Assembly (NCBI GenBank): GCA_946221915.1
Contig: CAMIKG010000007.1
Span: 61,872-125,871, forward strand
Direction: 5' to 3'
From: an uncultured Erwinia sp.
Lineage (GTDB): Bacteria; Pseudomonadota; Gammaproteobacteria; Enterobacterales; Enterobacteriaceae
DNA: 64,000 bases
This document shows positions 24,142 to 33,713 of the stretch, piece by piece; position 1 is the stretch's first letter, and each line of letters starts with the position of its first letter. Position numbers and translations under genes: made by a program. The notes under the pieces are model-generated. The model saw only the letters and a program-made list of their open reading frames with translations. It was not told the origin of the DNA and did not search any database.

Positions 24142-24975
24142 TTACTTATACAGCCCCAGCAAAAACGTGCGCACATACAGCGGCACCACCTCACTGGCTA
24201 AGCCATACTTCTTCTCGGTAAACTCGCTGCCCACCTGACTCGGTTCCAGATTCAGTTCCACCGTATGCGCACCGTTCAGCCGCGCTTCATGGACAAATCC
24301 CGCTGCTGGATAAACGTGTCCCGAGGTGCCAATGGCAATAAAATAATCCGCGTCCGCCAGTGCCTGGTAAATATCATCCATGCCCAGCGGCATCTCGCCA
24401 AACCACACCACATGCGGGCGCAGACGCTGCGGGAACTGACAACAATGGCAGCGATCGCCAGGCGTTACATCCTCTGTCCAGGCCAGTACCTGACCGCTGC
24501 CCGGGCAACGCACCTTCAGCAGCTCGCCGTGCATATGCAGCACCCGCTCACTGCCCGCGCGCTCATGCAGGTTATCAATATTCTGTGTCACCAGCATAAA
24601 GCTGTCGCCCAGTACCGACTCCAGCTCTGCCAGCGCCTTATGCGCGGCATTTGGCTGAATCTCCGGCTGCTGGAGCTGACGCCGCCGCGCATTGTAAAAC
24701 GCCTGCACCAGCTCCGGGTCACGGGCAAACCCTTCCGGCGTCGCCACATCCTCAACCCGATGCTCCTCCCACAACCCATCGCTGGCGCGGAAAGTACGAA
24801 TGCCCGACTCGGCGGAAATCCCTGCCCCGGTCAGCACCACCACCCGAGGCAGTGGATGCTCCAGCAACTCAGCGCTGCGGTCACGCTCAAAAATGCGCTG
24901 GCGGAAGCGCTGATGGATCTTGCGCCGGTTTTTGCGGTAGCGGGCGAGTCGCAGTCGACGACGGGGTGTGCGCAT
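24142..24975 (-). CDS. cobB: NAD-dependent protein deacylase CobB (sirtuin)
   Basis: CobB removes acetyl and succinyl groups from protein lysines using NAD+; acetyl-CoA synthetase is a classic target. The 277 residues include an Arg-rich N-terminal extension (about 1-40) like the long E. coli form. NAD-binding motifs are GAGISAESGIRTF and TQNIDNLHERAG, the catalytic His is in LHMHGELLKVRC, and zinc ligands are the Cys after VR and those in CHCCQF. FIAIGTSGHVYPAAGF and ELNLEPS complete the Rossmann fold. The ATG at 24975 has AGGAG at proper spacing. It follows nagK by 14 bp in the same unit. Confidence 0.96.
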   Translation of the reverse strand: MRTPRRRLRLARYRKNRRKIHQRFRQRIFERDRSAELLEHPLPRVVVLTGAGISAESGIRTFRASDGLWEEHRVEDVATPEGFARDPELVQAFYNARRRQLQQPEIQPNAAHKALAELESVLGDSFMLVTQNIDNLHERAGSERVLHMHGELLKVRCPGSGQVLAWTEDVTPGDRCHCCQFPQRLRPHVVWFGEMPLGMDDIYQALADADYFIAIGTSGHVYPAAGFVHEARLNGAHTVELNLEPSQVGSEFTEKKYGLASEVVPLYVRTFLLGLYK

Positions 24976-24989
24976 ACATGCTCCTTTAG

Positions 24990-25898
24990 TTACCTGAGAT
25001 GAAGAAACGCGGCGCCGCGCGTTCCTCCGGCATCACCATGACGGGCCTGCGCGAAACGCGGTGTTCTGGCAACTGGTAACAGGTACTTCGCCACCCGCTG
25101 TTCCAGCCCGTCATACAATGCAGCAAAATTGGATAATCCTCCGCCCAGCACCACCAGATGTGGGTCGACCAGCGTCAGCAGACTGCCCAGACAAGCGGCC
25201 AGCAGCTCGCAGTAGCGCTCTGTGTGCGCCTGCGCCTGACTATCTCCCTGATAATAGCGGGCGATAATCTCCTGCGCACTGAGAGTCTGCTGAGAGTCGT
25301 GCTGCCACAACCAGGCAAAGCCGGTTCCGGAGAGAAGGGTTTCAATACAGCCGCGCTTGCCGCAGCCGCACTGGGGGAAAGGGAAATCGTGGCCAACGAT
25401 ATCAAGTACATCCACCGGCAGACGCAGATGGCCCAACTCGCCGGTAATGTAATTGCGTCCGGTCACTGGCTTACCGTCCACAATCAAACCGCCGCCAACG
25501 CCGGTGCCGAGGATCAGGCCAAACACCACCGGGTAAGCCTGAAACTCATCGTCCCAGGCTTCGGAAAGCGCAAAACAGTTGGCGTCGTTATCGATACGCA
25601 CGTCGCGTTGCAGCCGCTGCGACAGATCGGCGCGCAGCGTTCTGCCACGCGCCGCCGGCACATTGGCGCTGAACAGCGTGCCATCATCCGGTACCGGTAA
25701 TCCCGGTACGCCAATGCCGACACTGCCCTGCTGGCCGCTGCGGCGGTCCGCTTCATGCACCAGTTGCTCCAGCGTCTGCAGCAACTGCTCATAATTATCA
25801 CGCGGCGTCGGCACGCGTGTACTCCACACCTGCTGGCGCTGACTGTCATAAATGCCGAGGGCGATTTTGGTGCCGCCCATATCAAGGCCATAATACAT
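24990..25898 (-). CDS. nagK: N-acetyl-D-glucosamine kinase NagK
   Basis: NagK phosphorylates N-acetylglucosamine released during cell-wall recycling to GlcNAc-6-phosphate. The 302-residue ROK-family protein has the phosphate-binding DMGGTKIALGIYD at the N-terminus, the substrate and ATP region GLILGTGVGGGLIVDGK, the ROK signature with zinc cysteines (CGCGKRGCIETLLSGTGF), and an adenosine motif VVLGGGLSNF. It is upstream of cobB in the same direction and lies 7 bp from the lolE stop, so lolCDE-nagK-cobB may form one transcript. Confidence 0.96.
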   Translation of the reverse strand: MYYGLDMGGTKIALGIYDSQRQQVWSTRVPTPRDNYEQLLQTLEQLVHEADRRSGQQGSVGIGVPGLPVPDDGTLFSANVPAARGRTLRADLSQRLQRDVRIDNDANCFALSEAWDDEFQAYPVVFGLILGTGVGGGLIVDGKPVTGRNYITGELGHLRLPVDVLDIVGHDFPFPQCGCGKRGCIETLLSGTGFAWLWQHDSQQTLSAQEIIARYYQGDSQAQAHTERYCELLAACLGSLLTLVDPHLVVLGGGLSNFAALYDGLEQRVAKYLLPVARTPRFAQARHGDAGGTRGAAFLHLR

Positions 25899-25905
25899 AG
25901 CGTGA

Positions 25906-27150
25906 TTATTGTCCGCTCAGAACCCGCGCCGGATCGATTCGGCTGGCGCGCCGCGCCGGATACCAGCTTGCCAGCAGGCTCAGCACAATCGCCGTCGCCA
26001 GCACCGAAACCACATCCAGCCAGTGCAGCTCCGACGGCAGAAAGTCGATAAAGTAGATATCCCCTGACAGGAAATGGTGGCCGATCAGCGTTTCCACCCC
26101 ACGGATTAGCGTGGTGAGGTTCAGCGCCGCCAGCACGCCGACCACCACCCCGCTGATGCTGCCCAGCAAACCGGCCAGCAATCCGTACCAGACAAAGATA
26201 GCGCGGATCAGGCCATCTTTCGCCCCGAGGGTACGCAGCACCGCGATGTCGCTGCTCTTGTCTTTTACCGCCATCACCAGCGTCGAAACGATATTGAAAC
26301 AGGCCACGCCAATCACCAGCACCATCGCCAGATACATAATCGCGCGGATCATCTGAATATCGCGATACATATAGCCATAAGTACCAATCCAGCTGCGAAT
26401 ATAGACGTAGGAGTGGGTCACTTCGCCCGCATCGCGCACCAGCTTACTGGCGCTGAACGGATCGGTCATTTTCAGCGCGATGCCGGTAATGTTGTCGCCC
26501 ATGCCCAGATACTGCTGCGCATCGGCCAGCGGCACCAGCGCCAGGCTGTGGTCCAGCATGCCGCTCAGCTGCAGGATGCCACTGACCTGCAGACGAATAC
26601 GTTTCGGCTGCAGCAGCTTCTGTTCGGCATCGCTGTTAGGGATCATAATCGTCAGCCAGTCGCCCTGCTTCAGATTGAGCGATTTCGCCACCCCGCTGCC
26701 AACAATCACCTGCTGTTTGCCAGGCTGGAAGCTGGACCAGGCATTGTTCTGCACATACTGCGGCAGTGCGCTCAGGCGCAGTTCCTGCTGCGGGTCGACG
26801 CCTTTGACCTGAATCGCCTGCAGCTTTGCCCCGCTCTCGATCAGGCCGGTAAAGTTGATATAGGGCGCCGCGGCGGCGATGCCAGGCACCTTTTCAATCT
26901 GCGGCAACATGCCCTGCCAGCCGGTAAAGGGCGGATTGACTGCTTCGATTTCACCGTGCGGCACCACTGCCAGGATACGGTTGTTCAGTTCACGTTCAAA
27001 ACCGTTCATCGCACTCAGGCCGACGATCAGCACCGCCACGCCAAGGGCGATGCCGACGGTGGAGATAATCGAAATCAGCGACACCATGCCGCCGCGCCGG
27101 CGACCGCGGCTAAAGCGCAGCCCCAGCAGCAGGGATAAAGAAGAGGTCAT
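25906..27150 (-). CDS. lolE: Lipoprotein-releasing ABC permease subunit LolE
   Basis: LolE with LolC and LolD extracts outer-membrane lipoproteins from the inner membrane and hands them to LolA. The 414-residue protein has the LolC/E plan: TM1 (about 25-48, in ISIISTVGIALGVAVLIVGLSAM), a large periplasmic domain (about 50-270), and three helices in the C-terminal FtsX-like region, ending PARRASRIDPARVLSGQ. Its start codon overlaps the lolD stop by one base. Confidence 0.96.
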   Translation of the reverse strand: MTSSLSLLLGLRFSRGRRRGGMVSLISIISTVGIALGVAVLIVGLSAMNGFERELNNRILAVVPHGEIEAVNPPFTGWQGMLPQIEKVPGIAAAAPYINFTGLIESGAKLQAIQVKGVDPQQELRLSALPQYVQNNAWSSFQPGKQQVIVGSGVAKSLNLKQGDWLTIMIPNSDAEQKLLQPKRIRLQVSGILQLSGMLDHSLALVPLADAQQYLGMGDNITGIALKMTDPFSASKLVRDAGEVTHSYVYIRSWIGTYGYMYRDIQMIRAIMYLAMVLVIGVACFNIVSTLVMAVKDKSSDIAVLRTLGAKDGLIRAIFVWYGLLAGLLGSISGVVVGVLAALNLTTLIRGVETLIGHHFLSGDIYFIDFLPSELHWLDVVSVLATAIVLSLLASWYPARRASRIDPARVLSGQ

Positions 27151-27854
27151 CAGAGCGCTCCCGCCAGTGTCAGCTGGTCGCTCAGCTGACCATCGCGCAT
27201 TTCCATCTGTCGTCTCAGGCGTTTTGCCAGATGCAGATCGTGCGTCACCACCAGGAAAGCCGTGCCCTGACGCACATTCAGCTCACCCAGCAGATCGAAA
27301 ATCGCGTCAGCATTGCGCGCATCGAGGTTACCGGTCGGTTCATCGGCCAGCACCAGACGCGGGCGGTTGACCAGCGCACGGGCAATCGCCACACGCTGAC
27401 GCTCGCCGCCAGATAACTCAGAAGGACGGTGCGCCGCGCGTTTCTCCAGCCCTACCGCCGCCAGCATCTCGCGCGCACGTTCCTGCACTTCGGCTTTATT
27501 CACCTTGCCAATCAGCAGCGGCATCGCCACGTTTTCCAGCGCGGTGAAATCCGGCAACAAATGATGGAACTGGTAGATAAAGCCCAGCTCGCGGTTACGC
27601 AGTTCCGCTTTTGCCGATGACGATAAGCTGTTCAGCGACTGACCGTTAAATACCACTTCGCCTGAAGTCGGCGAATCCAGCCCGCCCAGCAGGTGCATCA
27701 GGGTACTTTTGCCGGAGCCGGAGCTGCCGACAATCGCCATCATCTCGCCCTGCTCAATGCTGAATGAGACATCGCGCAGGACATCTGTCTGCACGCTGCC
27801 TTCCAGGTAGCGTTTGCACAGCTGGTGACACTGCAACAGGATCGAATTACTCAT
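27150..27854 (-). CDS. lolD: Lipoprotein-releasing ABC ATPase LolD
   Basis: LolD powers the LolCDE lipoprotein extraction complex. The 234 residues carry Walker A VGSSGSGKSTL, the LolD-specific Q-loop region FIYQFHHLLPDFTALENV, signature LSGGERQR, Walker B LVLADEPTGNLD and H-loop VVTHDLHLAKR. The open frame extends upstream, but the start is placed at the ATG giving MSNSILLQC, which matches the family N-terminus. It overlaps lolC by 8 bp and lolE by 1 bp. Confidence 0.96.
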   Translation of the reverse strand: MSNSILLQCHQLCKRYLEGSVQTDVLRDVSFSIEQGEMMAIVGSSGSGKSTLMHLLGGLDSPTSGEVVFNGQSLNSLSSSAKAELRNRELGFIYQFHHLLPDFTALENVAMPLLIGKVNKAEVQERAREMLAAVGLEKRAAHRPSELSGGERQRVAIARALVNRPRLVLADEPTGNLDARNADAIFDLLGELNVRQGTAFLVVTHDLHLAKRLRRQMEMRDGQLSDQLTLAGAL

Positions 27855-29046
27855 AGCGTAAAGCCTCAGCGGGTTGAACGGCGGCAGCGCGCCAGGAAGG
27901 ATAAAGCGTCGACAACAGCGCAACCGCCATTGCCGTCAGTGCAATCGCCACCACCTGCCATGGCGAAATCGCTACCGGCAGCGCAGCGCCATCCAGCAGC
28001 ATGCCGATCAGCGGCATCAGGTTATTAAGCTGGCTGGCGAGCAATACGCCCAGCAGGGCGCCGAGCAGCGAGCCGATAATCCCGGCGCTGGCGCCCTGCA
28101 CCATAAACACCATGACTATCTGGCGGCGAGTCAGCCCCTGAGTTTGCAGAATCGCCACTTCGCCCTGCTTCTCCATAATCAGCAGGCCAAGCGAGGTAAT
28201 AATGTTAAAGGCCGCCACCGCCACAATCAGGCTCAGCAGCAGGCCCATCATGTTCTTCTCCATACGCACCGCCTGGAACAGCTCGCCTTTACGCTCGCGC
28301 CAGTCTTTCCACACCAGACCGTCCGGCAGCTTCTGCTGGCTCAGACTGTCGACGCTCAGCGGTTCCTGCAGCCACAGCCGCCAGCCGGTAATGTTGCCCG
28401 CCGGATAACGCATCAGACGTGACGCATCCTGCTGGTTAACCAGAATCTGGTAGCCGTCCACCTCACTGTTGGCGGCGAAGGTGCCAATCACCTTAAACAG
28501 GCGCTGACTTGGCAGGCGGCCCATCGGGGTAAACTGGCTGGCGGAAGGCACCATCAGGCGGATACTTTCGCCACGCTTCACGCCCAGCTGGCCTGCCAGC
28601 TGCTCGCCAAGAATGACGTTGTATTGCCCGGCCTGCAGATCCTGCTGTTTCACATTCACCAGATACGGCGTCAGCGGATCTTTTTCCTCCGGCTGAATGC
28701 CGAGCATTACCCCGACCGCCACGCTGCGCGCGCTTTGCAGCACCACGTCACCGGTGGTTAACGGCGCAACGCGGCTGACGCCCTGCAGGTGCAGGCTGTC
28801 CGGCGTGAGTTGCTGAGGATTCACCGAGCCTTTGTCGCTGGTGACCAGCGCCTGCGGCATCAGGCCAAGAATATTGTTTTCCAGCTCACGCTCGAAGCCG
28901 TTCATTACCGATAACACGGTAACCAACGCCAGCACACCGAGCGTGATGCCGATCGTGGAAAGCCAGGAGACAAACCGGCCAAAGCGGTCTGAGGCTCGTC
29001 CGCGCATGTAACGCAGACCAATAAATAACGCAACAGGTTGATACAT
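27847..29046 (-). CDS. lolC: Lipoprotein-releasing ABC permease subunit LolC
   Basis: LolC is the LolA-recruiting permease of LolCDE. From the ATG giving MYQPVALFIGLRYMRGRASD the protein is 399 residues, exactly the E. coli length; a longer in-frame extension to 29256 has no family support. TM1 (about 22-48), a periplasmic domain with the LolA-binding hook region (PSASQFTPMGRLPS), and three C-terminal membrane helices are visible, ending SWRAAAVQPAEALRYE. It is first in lolCDE. Confidence 0.95.
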   Translation of the reverse strand: MYQPVALFIGLRYMRGRASDRFGRFVSWLSTIGITLGVLALVTVLSVMNGFERELENNILGLMPQALVTSDKGSVNPQQLTPDSLHLQGVSRVAPLTTGDVVLQSARSVAVGVMLGIQPEEKDPLTPYLVNVKQQDLQAGQYNVILGEQLAGQLGVKRGESIRLMVPSASQFTPMGRLPSQRLFKVIGTFAANSEVDGYQILVNQQDASRLMRYPAGNITGWRLWLQEPLSVDSLSQQKLPDGLVWKDWRERKGELFQAVRMEKNMMGLLLSLIVAVAAFNIITSLGLLIMEKQGEVAILQTQGLTRRQIVMVFMVQGASAGIIGSLLGALLGVLLASQLNNLMPLIGMLLDGAALPVAISPWQVVAIALTAMAVALLSTLYPSWRAAAVQPAEALRYE

Positions 29047-29299
29047 GTAATCCGTCTTATGCCGCCAGCTGATGCAAAGTATGCAGGATGATAAAGGAGC
29101 TGCCCGCTTTATGGAACCTCTAAGCCTCTGAGTCTGCGGCAAACCTCGTAAAGATGACGTTGACAAAGTGGCAGATGATGAAAAATAGCACAACAATTGC
29201 TCACTAATACGGCAATTGCCGCCACTGCTCACGACGTAGACTATAATCACATACAATGGGTATGTGTATTATGCCGTGGCAACGGCGTGGAGTCGCACC

Positions 29300-29509
29300 A
29301 TGTTCAGATATCCCAAAGGCAGCATCGTGAAACATAAATCCGGTGATATCAAAGGCGAAGTCGTCAATGTTTTCGAACAGGGAGATGCGCCGACCGGTTA
29401 CTACGTCAGATGGGATGACGGCAATAACAGCTACCACGTCGAGCGCGACCTGTGTTGGGCAAACATAGACCGGCCACGTATGCATTATTCACAACCGTCG
29501 ATAAAGTAG
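29300..29509 (+). CDS. Small conserved-looking protein of unknown function (69 aa)
   Basis: The ATG at 29300 has GGAG about 8 nt upstream and gives MFRYPKGSIVKHKSGDIKGE..., 69 residues, ending in HYSQPSIK. The sequence GSIVKHKSGDIKGEVVN and GYYVRWDDGNNSYHVERDL looks like a small all-beta barrel (SH3/Tudor-like alternation of short strands), a prediction by eye. It is soluble with no signal. It lies between divergent lolC and mfd, 134 bp before mfd, and has no equivalent at this place in E. coli. An upstream ATG at 29264 is less likely. Function unknown. Confidence 0.6.
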   Translation: MFRYPKGSIVKHKSGDIKGEVVNVFEQGDAPTGYYVRWDDGNNSYHVERDLCWANIDRPRMHYSQPSIK

Positions 29510-29643
29510 ACGCGAGTCCCCACGGTTTTCGCTGCAGCAACCTGATACGCCAGCACAAAAATCTGTTCGCAATCAGGTGATCCCTGGCGCGTTCTGTGAA
29601 ATCATTATTGTCATATGTGATTAAAGAGAACGCTAAACCGACT

Positions 29644-32600
29644 ATGCCTCAACAGACCCGCTATGCCCTGCCTGTGAAAGCCGGTGATCGCTCCCAGCTT
29701 GGGCAGCTGACCGGCGCGGCTTGTGCCGTTGAATGTGCCGAGATTATTGAACGTCATCACGGTCCGGTGATGTTAATCGCACCTGATATGCAAAATGCCC
29801 TGCGCCTGCAGGATGAGATCCAGCAGTTTACCGACCAGCCGGTCACGACTCTCGCCGACTGGGAAACGCTGCCTTTCGACAGTTTCTCGCCGCATCAGGA
29901 AATTATCTCCTCGCGTTTGTCGACGCTGTATCAGCTTCCGGCGATGCAGCGCGGCGTGCTGATCCTGCCGATCAATACCCTGATGCAGCGCGTCTGCCCG
30001 CACAGCTTTTTGCACGGCCATGCGCTGGTGATGCAAAAAGGCCAGCATCTGTCGCGCGATACGCTGCGTGGTCAGCTGGAACAGGCGGGCTATCGCCACG
30101 TCGATCAGGTGATGGAGCATGGCGAATACGCCACGCGCGGCGCGCTGCTCGATCTCTATCCGATGGGCAGCGACCAGCCGTATCGCATCGATTTCTTTGA
30201 TGATGAAATTGACAGTCTGCGTCTGTTCGATGTTGATTCACAGCGCACGCTGGAAGAAGTGGCGGCGATTAATCTGCTGCCCGCTCACGAGTTCCCTACC
30301 GATAAAGCGGCGATCGAGCTGTTCCGCAGCCAGTGGCGCGAACAGTTCGACGTTAAGCGTGAAGCCGAACATATCTACCAGCAGGTCAGCAAAGGCACGC
30401 TGCCCGCTGGTATCGAGTACTGGCAGCCGCTGTTTTTCGAACAGCCGCTGCCTGCGCTGTTCAGCTATCTGCCGGACAATACGCTGGTGGTGAATACCGG
30501 CGATCTGGAAAGCAGCGCCGACCGTTTCTGGCAGGACGTCACCGCTCGTTATGAAAATCGTCGCGTTGATCCGATGCGCCCGCTGCTGGCGCCGGAAACG
30601 CTCTGGCTGCGCACTGATGAGCTGTTCAGTGAACTGAAACAGTGGCCGCGCGTGCTGCTGAGCCGCGAACAGCTGGCGGATAAAGCGGCCAATACCAACC
30701 TTGATTACCAGCCGCTGCCGGATCTGGCGGTGCAGGCGCAGGCCAAAGCACCGCTCGATAATCTGCGCCGTTTTCTGGAAAGTTTTCACGGCCCGGTGAT
30801 CTTCTCGGTAGAAAGCGAAGGCCGCCGCGAAACGCTGCAGGAGCTGCTGGCGCGCATCAAGCTGGCGCCCAAAATTATCCAGCGCCTCGACGAAGCCACG
30901 GCAGCCGGTCACTATCTGATGATTGGCGCCAGTGAACGCGGCTTTATCGACGGCCTGCGTCAGCGCGCGCTGATTTGTGAAAGCGACCTGCTGGGCGAAC
31001 GCGTTAGTCGTCGCCGCCAGGACACTCGCCGCACCATCAACCCGGATGTGCTGATCCGCAACCTGGCGGAACTGCATGCCGGACAACCGGTGGTGCATCT
31101 GGAACACGGCGTCGGGCGCTATATCGGCCTGACCACGCTGGAAACGGGCGGCATCACCGCAGAATACCTGATGCTGGCCTATGCCGGTGACGCCAAACTG
31201 TACGTGCCGGTCTCTTCGCTGCACCTGATCAGCCGCTATGCTGGTGGCGCTGACGAAAACGCGCCGCTGCACAAACTGGGCAGTGACGCCTGGTCGCGCG
31301 CACGCCAGAAAGCAGCGGAAAAAGTGCGTGATGTGGCAGCCGAATTGCTGGATATTTACGCCCAGCGCGCCGCCAAAGCCGGTTTTGCGTTTAAACATAA
31401 CCGTGAACAGTATCAGCTGTTTTGTGAAAGTTTCCCGTTCGAGACCACGCCCGACCAGGCGCAGGCGATCAATGCCGTGCTGAGCGATATGTGCCAGCCG
31501 CTGGCGATGGACCGCCTGGTGTGTGGCGACGTCGGCTTTGGCAAGACCGAAGTGGCAATGCGCGCCGCGTTCCTCGCTATCGAAAATAACAAGCAGGTGG
31601 CGGTGCTGGTGCCCACCACCCTGCTGGCACAGCAGCACTTTGATAACTTCCGCGACCGCTTCGCCAACTGGCCGGTGCGTATCGAGATGCTGTCGCGCTT
31701 CCGTACTGCCAAAGAGCAGGCACAGGTGATTGAGCAGGCCAGCGAAGGCAAAATCGATATTCTGATTGGCACCCACAAGCTGCTGATGAGCGATATTAAG
31801 TGGCGCGACCTGGGTCTGCTGATCGTCGATGAAGAGCACCGTTTTGGCGTGCGCCACAAAGAACGTATCAAAGCGATGCGTGCCGATGTTGATATTCTCA
31901 CCCTGACCGCCACACCGATTCCGCGTACGCTGAATATGGCGATGAGCGGCATGCGCGACCTGTCGATTATCGCCACGCCACCGGCGCGTCGTCTGGCGGT
32001 GAAGACCTTTGTGCGTGAGTATGACGATCTGGTGGTGCGCGAGGCGATTCTGCGTGAGACCCTGCGCGGCGGTCAGGTCTACTATCTGTATAACGACGTG
32101 GAAAATATTGAAAAAGCGACCGAGCGGCTGGCGACGCTGGTGCCGGAAGCGCGTTTTGCCATCGGCCACGGTCAGATGCGTGAGCGCGAGCTGGAACGGG
32201 TGATGAATGATTTCCATCACCAGCGTTTTAATGTGCTGGTGTGCACCACCATCATCGAAACCGGTATTGATATCGCCACCGCCAATACCATTATCATTGA
32301 GCGTGCCGACCACTTTGGCCTGGCGCAGCTGCATCAGCTGCGTGGCCGCGTCGGGCGTTCGCATCACCAGGCTTACGCCTGGCTGCTGACGCCGCATCCG
32401 AAAGCGATGACCACCGATGCCCATAAACGTCTGGAGGCTATCGCCTCGCTGGAAGACCTGGGCGCCGGTTTTGCGCTGGCGACGCACGATCTGGAGATCC
32501 GTGGCGCGGGTGAGCTGCTGGGTGAAGACCAGAGCGGCCAGATGGAAACGATTGGCTTCTCGCTGTATATGGAGTTGCTGGAAAACGCCGTTGAGGCGTT

Positions 32601-33087
32601 AAAAGCGGGACGCGAACCATCGCTGGAAGATCTCACCAGCAACCAGACGGAAATCGAACTGCGCATGCCGTCGCTGTTACCGGATGACTTCATTCCTGAC
32701 GTCAACACCCGTCTGTCGCTGTACAAGCGTATCGCCAGCGCGAAAGAAGAGAGTGAGCTGGAAGAGCTGAAGGTTGAGCTGATTGACCGCTTTGGGCTGC
32801 TGCCGGATGCCGCGCGTAACCTGCTCGACATCGCCGCACTGCGGCTGACCGCACAAAAGCTGGGCGTGCGCCGTATTGAAGGCAACGAAAAAGGCGGCTT
32901 TATTGAGTTTGCCGAGAAGAATAAAGTCGATCCGGGCTGGCTGATTGGCTTACTGCAGAAAGATCCGCAACACTGGCGGCTCGATGGGCCGACGCGACTG
33001 AAGTTTATGCGCGATCTCAGTGAACGTAAGCTGCGCATGAAATGGGTGCGTGACTTTATGACGCAGATGACAGAGAACGCCATCTGA
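29644..33087 (+). CDS. mfd: Transcription-repair coupling factor Mfd
   Basis: Mfd removes stalled RNA polymerase from DNA lesions and recruits UvrA. The 1147-residue protein has the UvrB-homology domains (about 1-340), the RNA-polymerase-interacting domain (about 470-550, with HLEHGVGRYIGL), and the RecG-like translocase: Walker A CGDVGFGKTEVA, DEEHRFG box, TATPIPRTL (motif III), TRG region GRVGRSHHQAYAWLL. The C-terminal autoinhibitory domain begins near LRMPSLLPDDFIPD. The start is set at the ATG giving MPQQTRYALPVKAG, matching E. coli; an earlier in-frame codon at 29596 adds 16 unsupported residues. Confidence 0.97.
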   Translation: MPQQTRYALPVKAGDRSQLGQLTGAACAVECAEIIERHHGPVMLIAPDMQNALRLQDEIQQFTDQPVTTLADWETLPFDSFSPHQEIISSRLSTLYQLPAMQRGVLILPINTLMQRVCPHSFLHGHALVMQKGQHLSRDTLRGQLEQAGYRHVDQVMEHGEYATRGALLDLYPMGSDQPYRIDFFDDEIDSLRLFDVDSQRTLEEVAAINLLPAHEFPTDKAAIELFRSQWREQFDVKREAEHIYQQVSKGTLPAGIEYWQPLFFEQPLPALFSYLPDNTLVVNTGDLESSADRFWQDVTARYENRRVDPMRPLLAPETLWLRTDELFSELKQWPRVLLSREQLADKAANTNLDYQPLPDLAVQAQAKAPLDNLRRFLESFHGPVIFSVESEGRRETLQELLARIKLAPKIIQRLDEATAAGHYLMIGASERGFIDGLRQRALICESDLLGERVSRRRQDTRRTINPDVLIRNLAELHAGQPVVHLEHGVGRYIGLTTLETGGITAEYLMLAYAGDAKLYVPVSSLHLISRYAGGADENAPLHKLGSDAWSRARQKAAEKVRDVAAELLDIYAQRAAKAGFAFKHNREQYQLFCESFPFETTPDQAQAINAVLSDMCQPLAMDRLVCGDVGFGKTEVAMRAAFLAIENNKQVAVLVPTTLLAQQHFDNFRDRFANWPVRIEMLSRFRTAKEQAQVIEQASEGKIDILIGTHKLLMSDIKWRDLGLLIVDEEHRFGVRHKERIKAMRADVDILTLTATPIPRTLNMAMSGMRDLSIIATPPARRLAVKTFVREYDDLVVREAILRETLRGGQVYYLYNDVENIEKATERLATLVPEARFAIGHGQMRERELERVMNDFHHQRFNVLVCTTIIETGIDIATANTIIIERADHFGLAQLHQLRGRVGRSHHQAYAWLLTPHPKAMTTDAHKRLEAIASLEDLGAGFALATHDLEIRGAGELLGEDQSGQMETIGFSLYMELLENAVEALKAGREPSLEDLTSNQTEIELRMPSLLPDDFIPDVNTRLSLYKRIASAKEESELEELKVELIDRFGLLPDAARNLLDIAALRLTAQKLGVRRIEGNEKGGFIEFAEKNKVDPGWLIGLLQKDPQHWRLDGPTRLKFMRDLSERKLRMKWVRDFMTQMTENAI

Positions 33088-33096
33088 AAATGTTAA

Positions 33097-33114
33097 CCCC
33101 CGGTATCCCGGGGG
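33097..33114 (+). terminator. Hairpin after mfd
   Basis: A 7-bp stem, CCCCCGG / CCGGGGG, with loop TATC starts 10 bp after the mfd stop. No T-tract follows. Confidence 0.5.
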
Positions 33115-33172
33115 CGTAACGCGGAACGGCCTGTGACTGGCTGACGCTATGCGGCACAGCCAGGCAGGCTAC

Positions 33173-33520
33173 TTATTCATCAAGTAAAGGGACAAAGCCG
33201 CCGAAGATCATACGCTTGCCGTCAAAGGGCATCTCAAACTCTTTCATCCGCGGGTCCGCCATCATTTTCTTATTGGCTTCATCGCGCACTTCTCTGGACG
33301 GGTACTCAATCCAGCTGAATACCACCTCTTCGCCCTCTTCCGCTTTTACCGCCATGCGAAAGTCGGTGACTTTGCCGTCAGGCACATCGTCTGCCCAGCA
33401 CTCTACAATACGTGTCGCGCCGAACTCTTTAAACAACGGTGCAGCTTTGGCCGCCAGGGCGCGGTAGGCTTCGCGGTTATTCTGCGGGACAGCCAATACA
33501 AATCCATCAACATAGGACAT
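33173..33520 (-). CDS. ybaA: DUF1428 protein YbaA
   Basis: The 115-residue cytosolic protein matches the E. coli YbaA (DUF1428) pattern throughout: YVDGFVLAVPQNNREAYRAL, IVECWADDVPDGKVTDFRMAV, VVFSWIEYPSREVRDEAN and MPFDGKRMIFGGF. The fold is a ferredoxin-like dimeric alpha/beta barrel, and no enzymatic role is established. The ATG has GGAGG about 6-7 nt upstream. In K-12 ybaA is elsewhere; here it occupies part of the slot that in E. coli holds ldtC, comR and bhsA. Confidence 0.9.
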   Translation of the reverse strand: MSYVDGFVLAVPQNNREAYRALAAKAAPLFKEFGATRIVECWADDVPDGKVTDFRMAVKAEEGEEVVFSWIEYPSREVRDEANKKMMADPRMKEFEMPFDGKRMIFGGFVPLLDE

Positions 33521-33713
33521 AGGTAAATCCTCCGTCGTCAGCTATACGGCCGAGGGTGGCCGCACGACGTAGTGTACGAAAAACAGACAAAATGGATTTG
33601 TGTGGCAGCTCGCAAAATGGGGAGTGAGAATAACGGGTCGGGAAGATGTGTTGCCTGACGGGAAACAGCTGTGCTGTGTATTCCCGCTCAGGCAACATTA
33701 AGACAGAGAAATG

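Noticed and set aside
30238..32487. 749-residue open frame antisense to mfd
   Set aside because: It mirrors the codons of mfd on the other strand, has a composition rich in His, Gln and Arg typical of shadow frames, and has no ribosome site.
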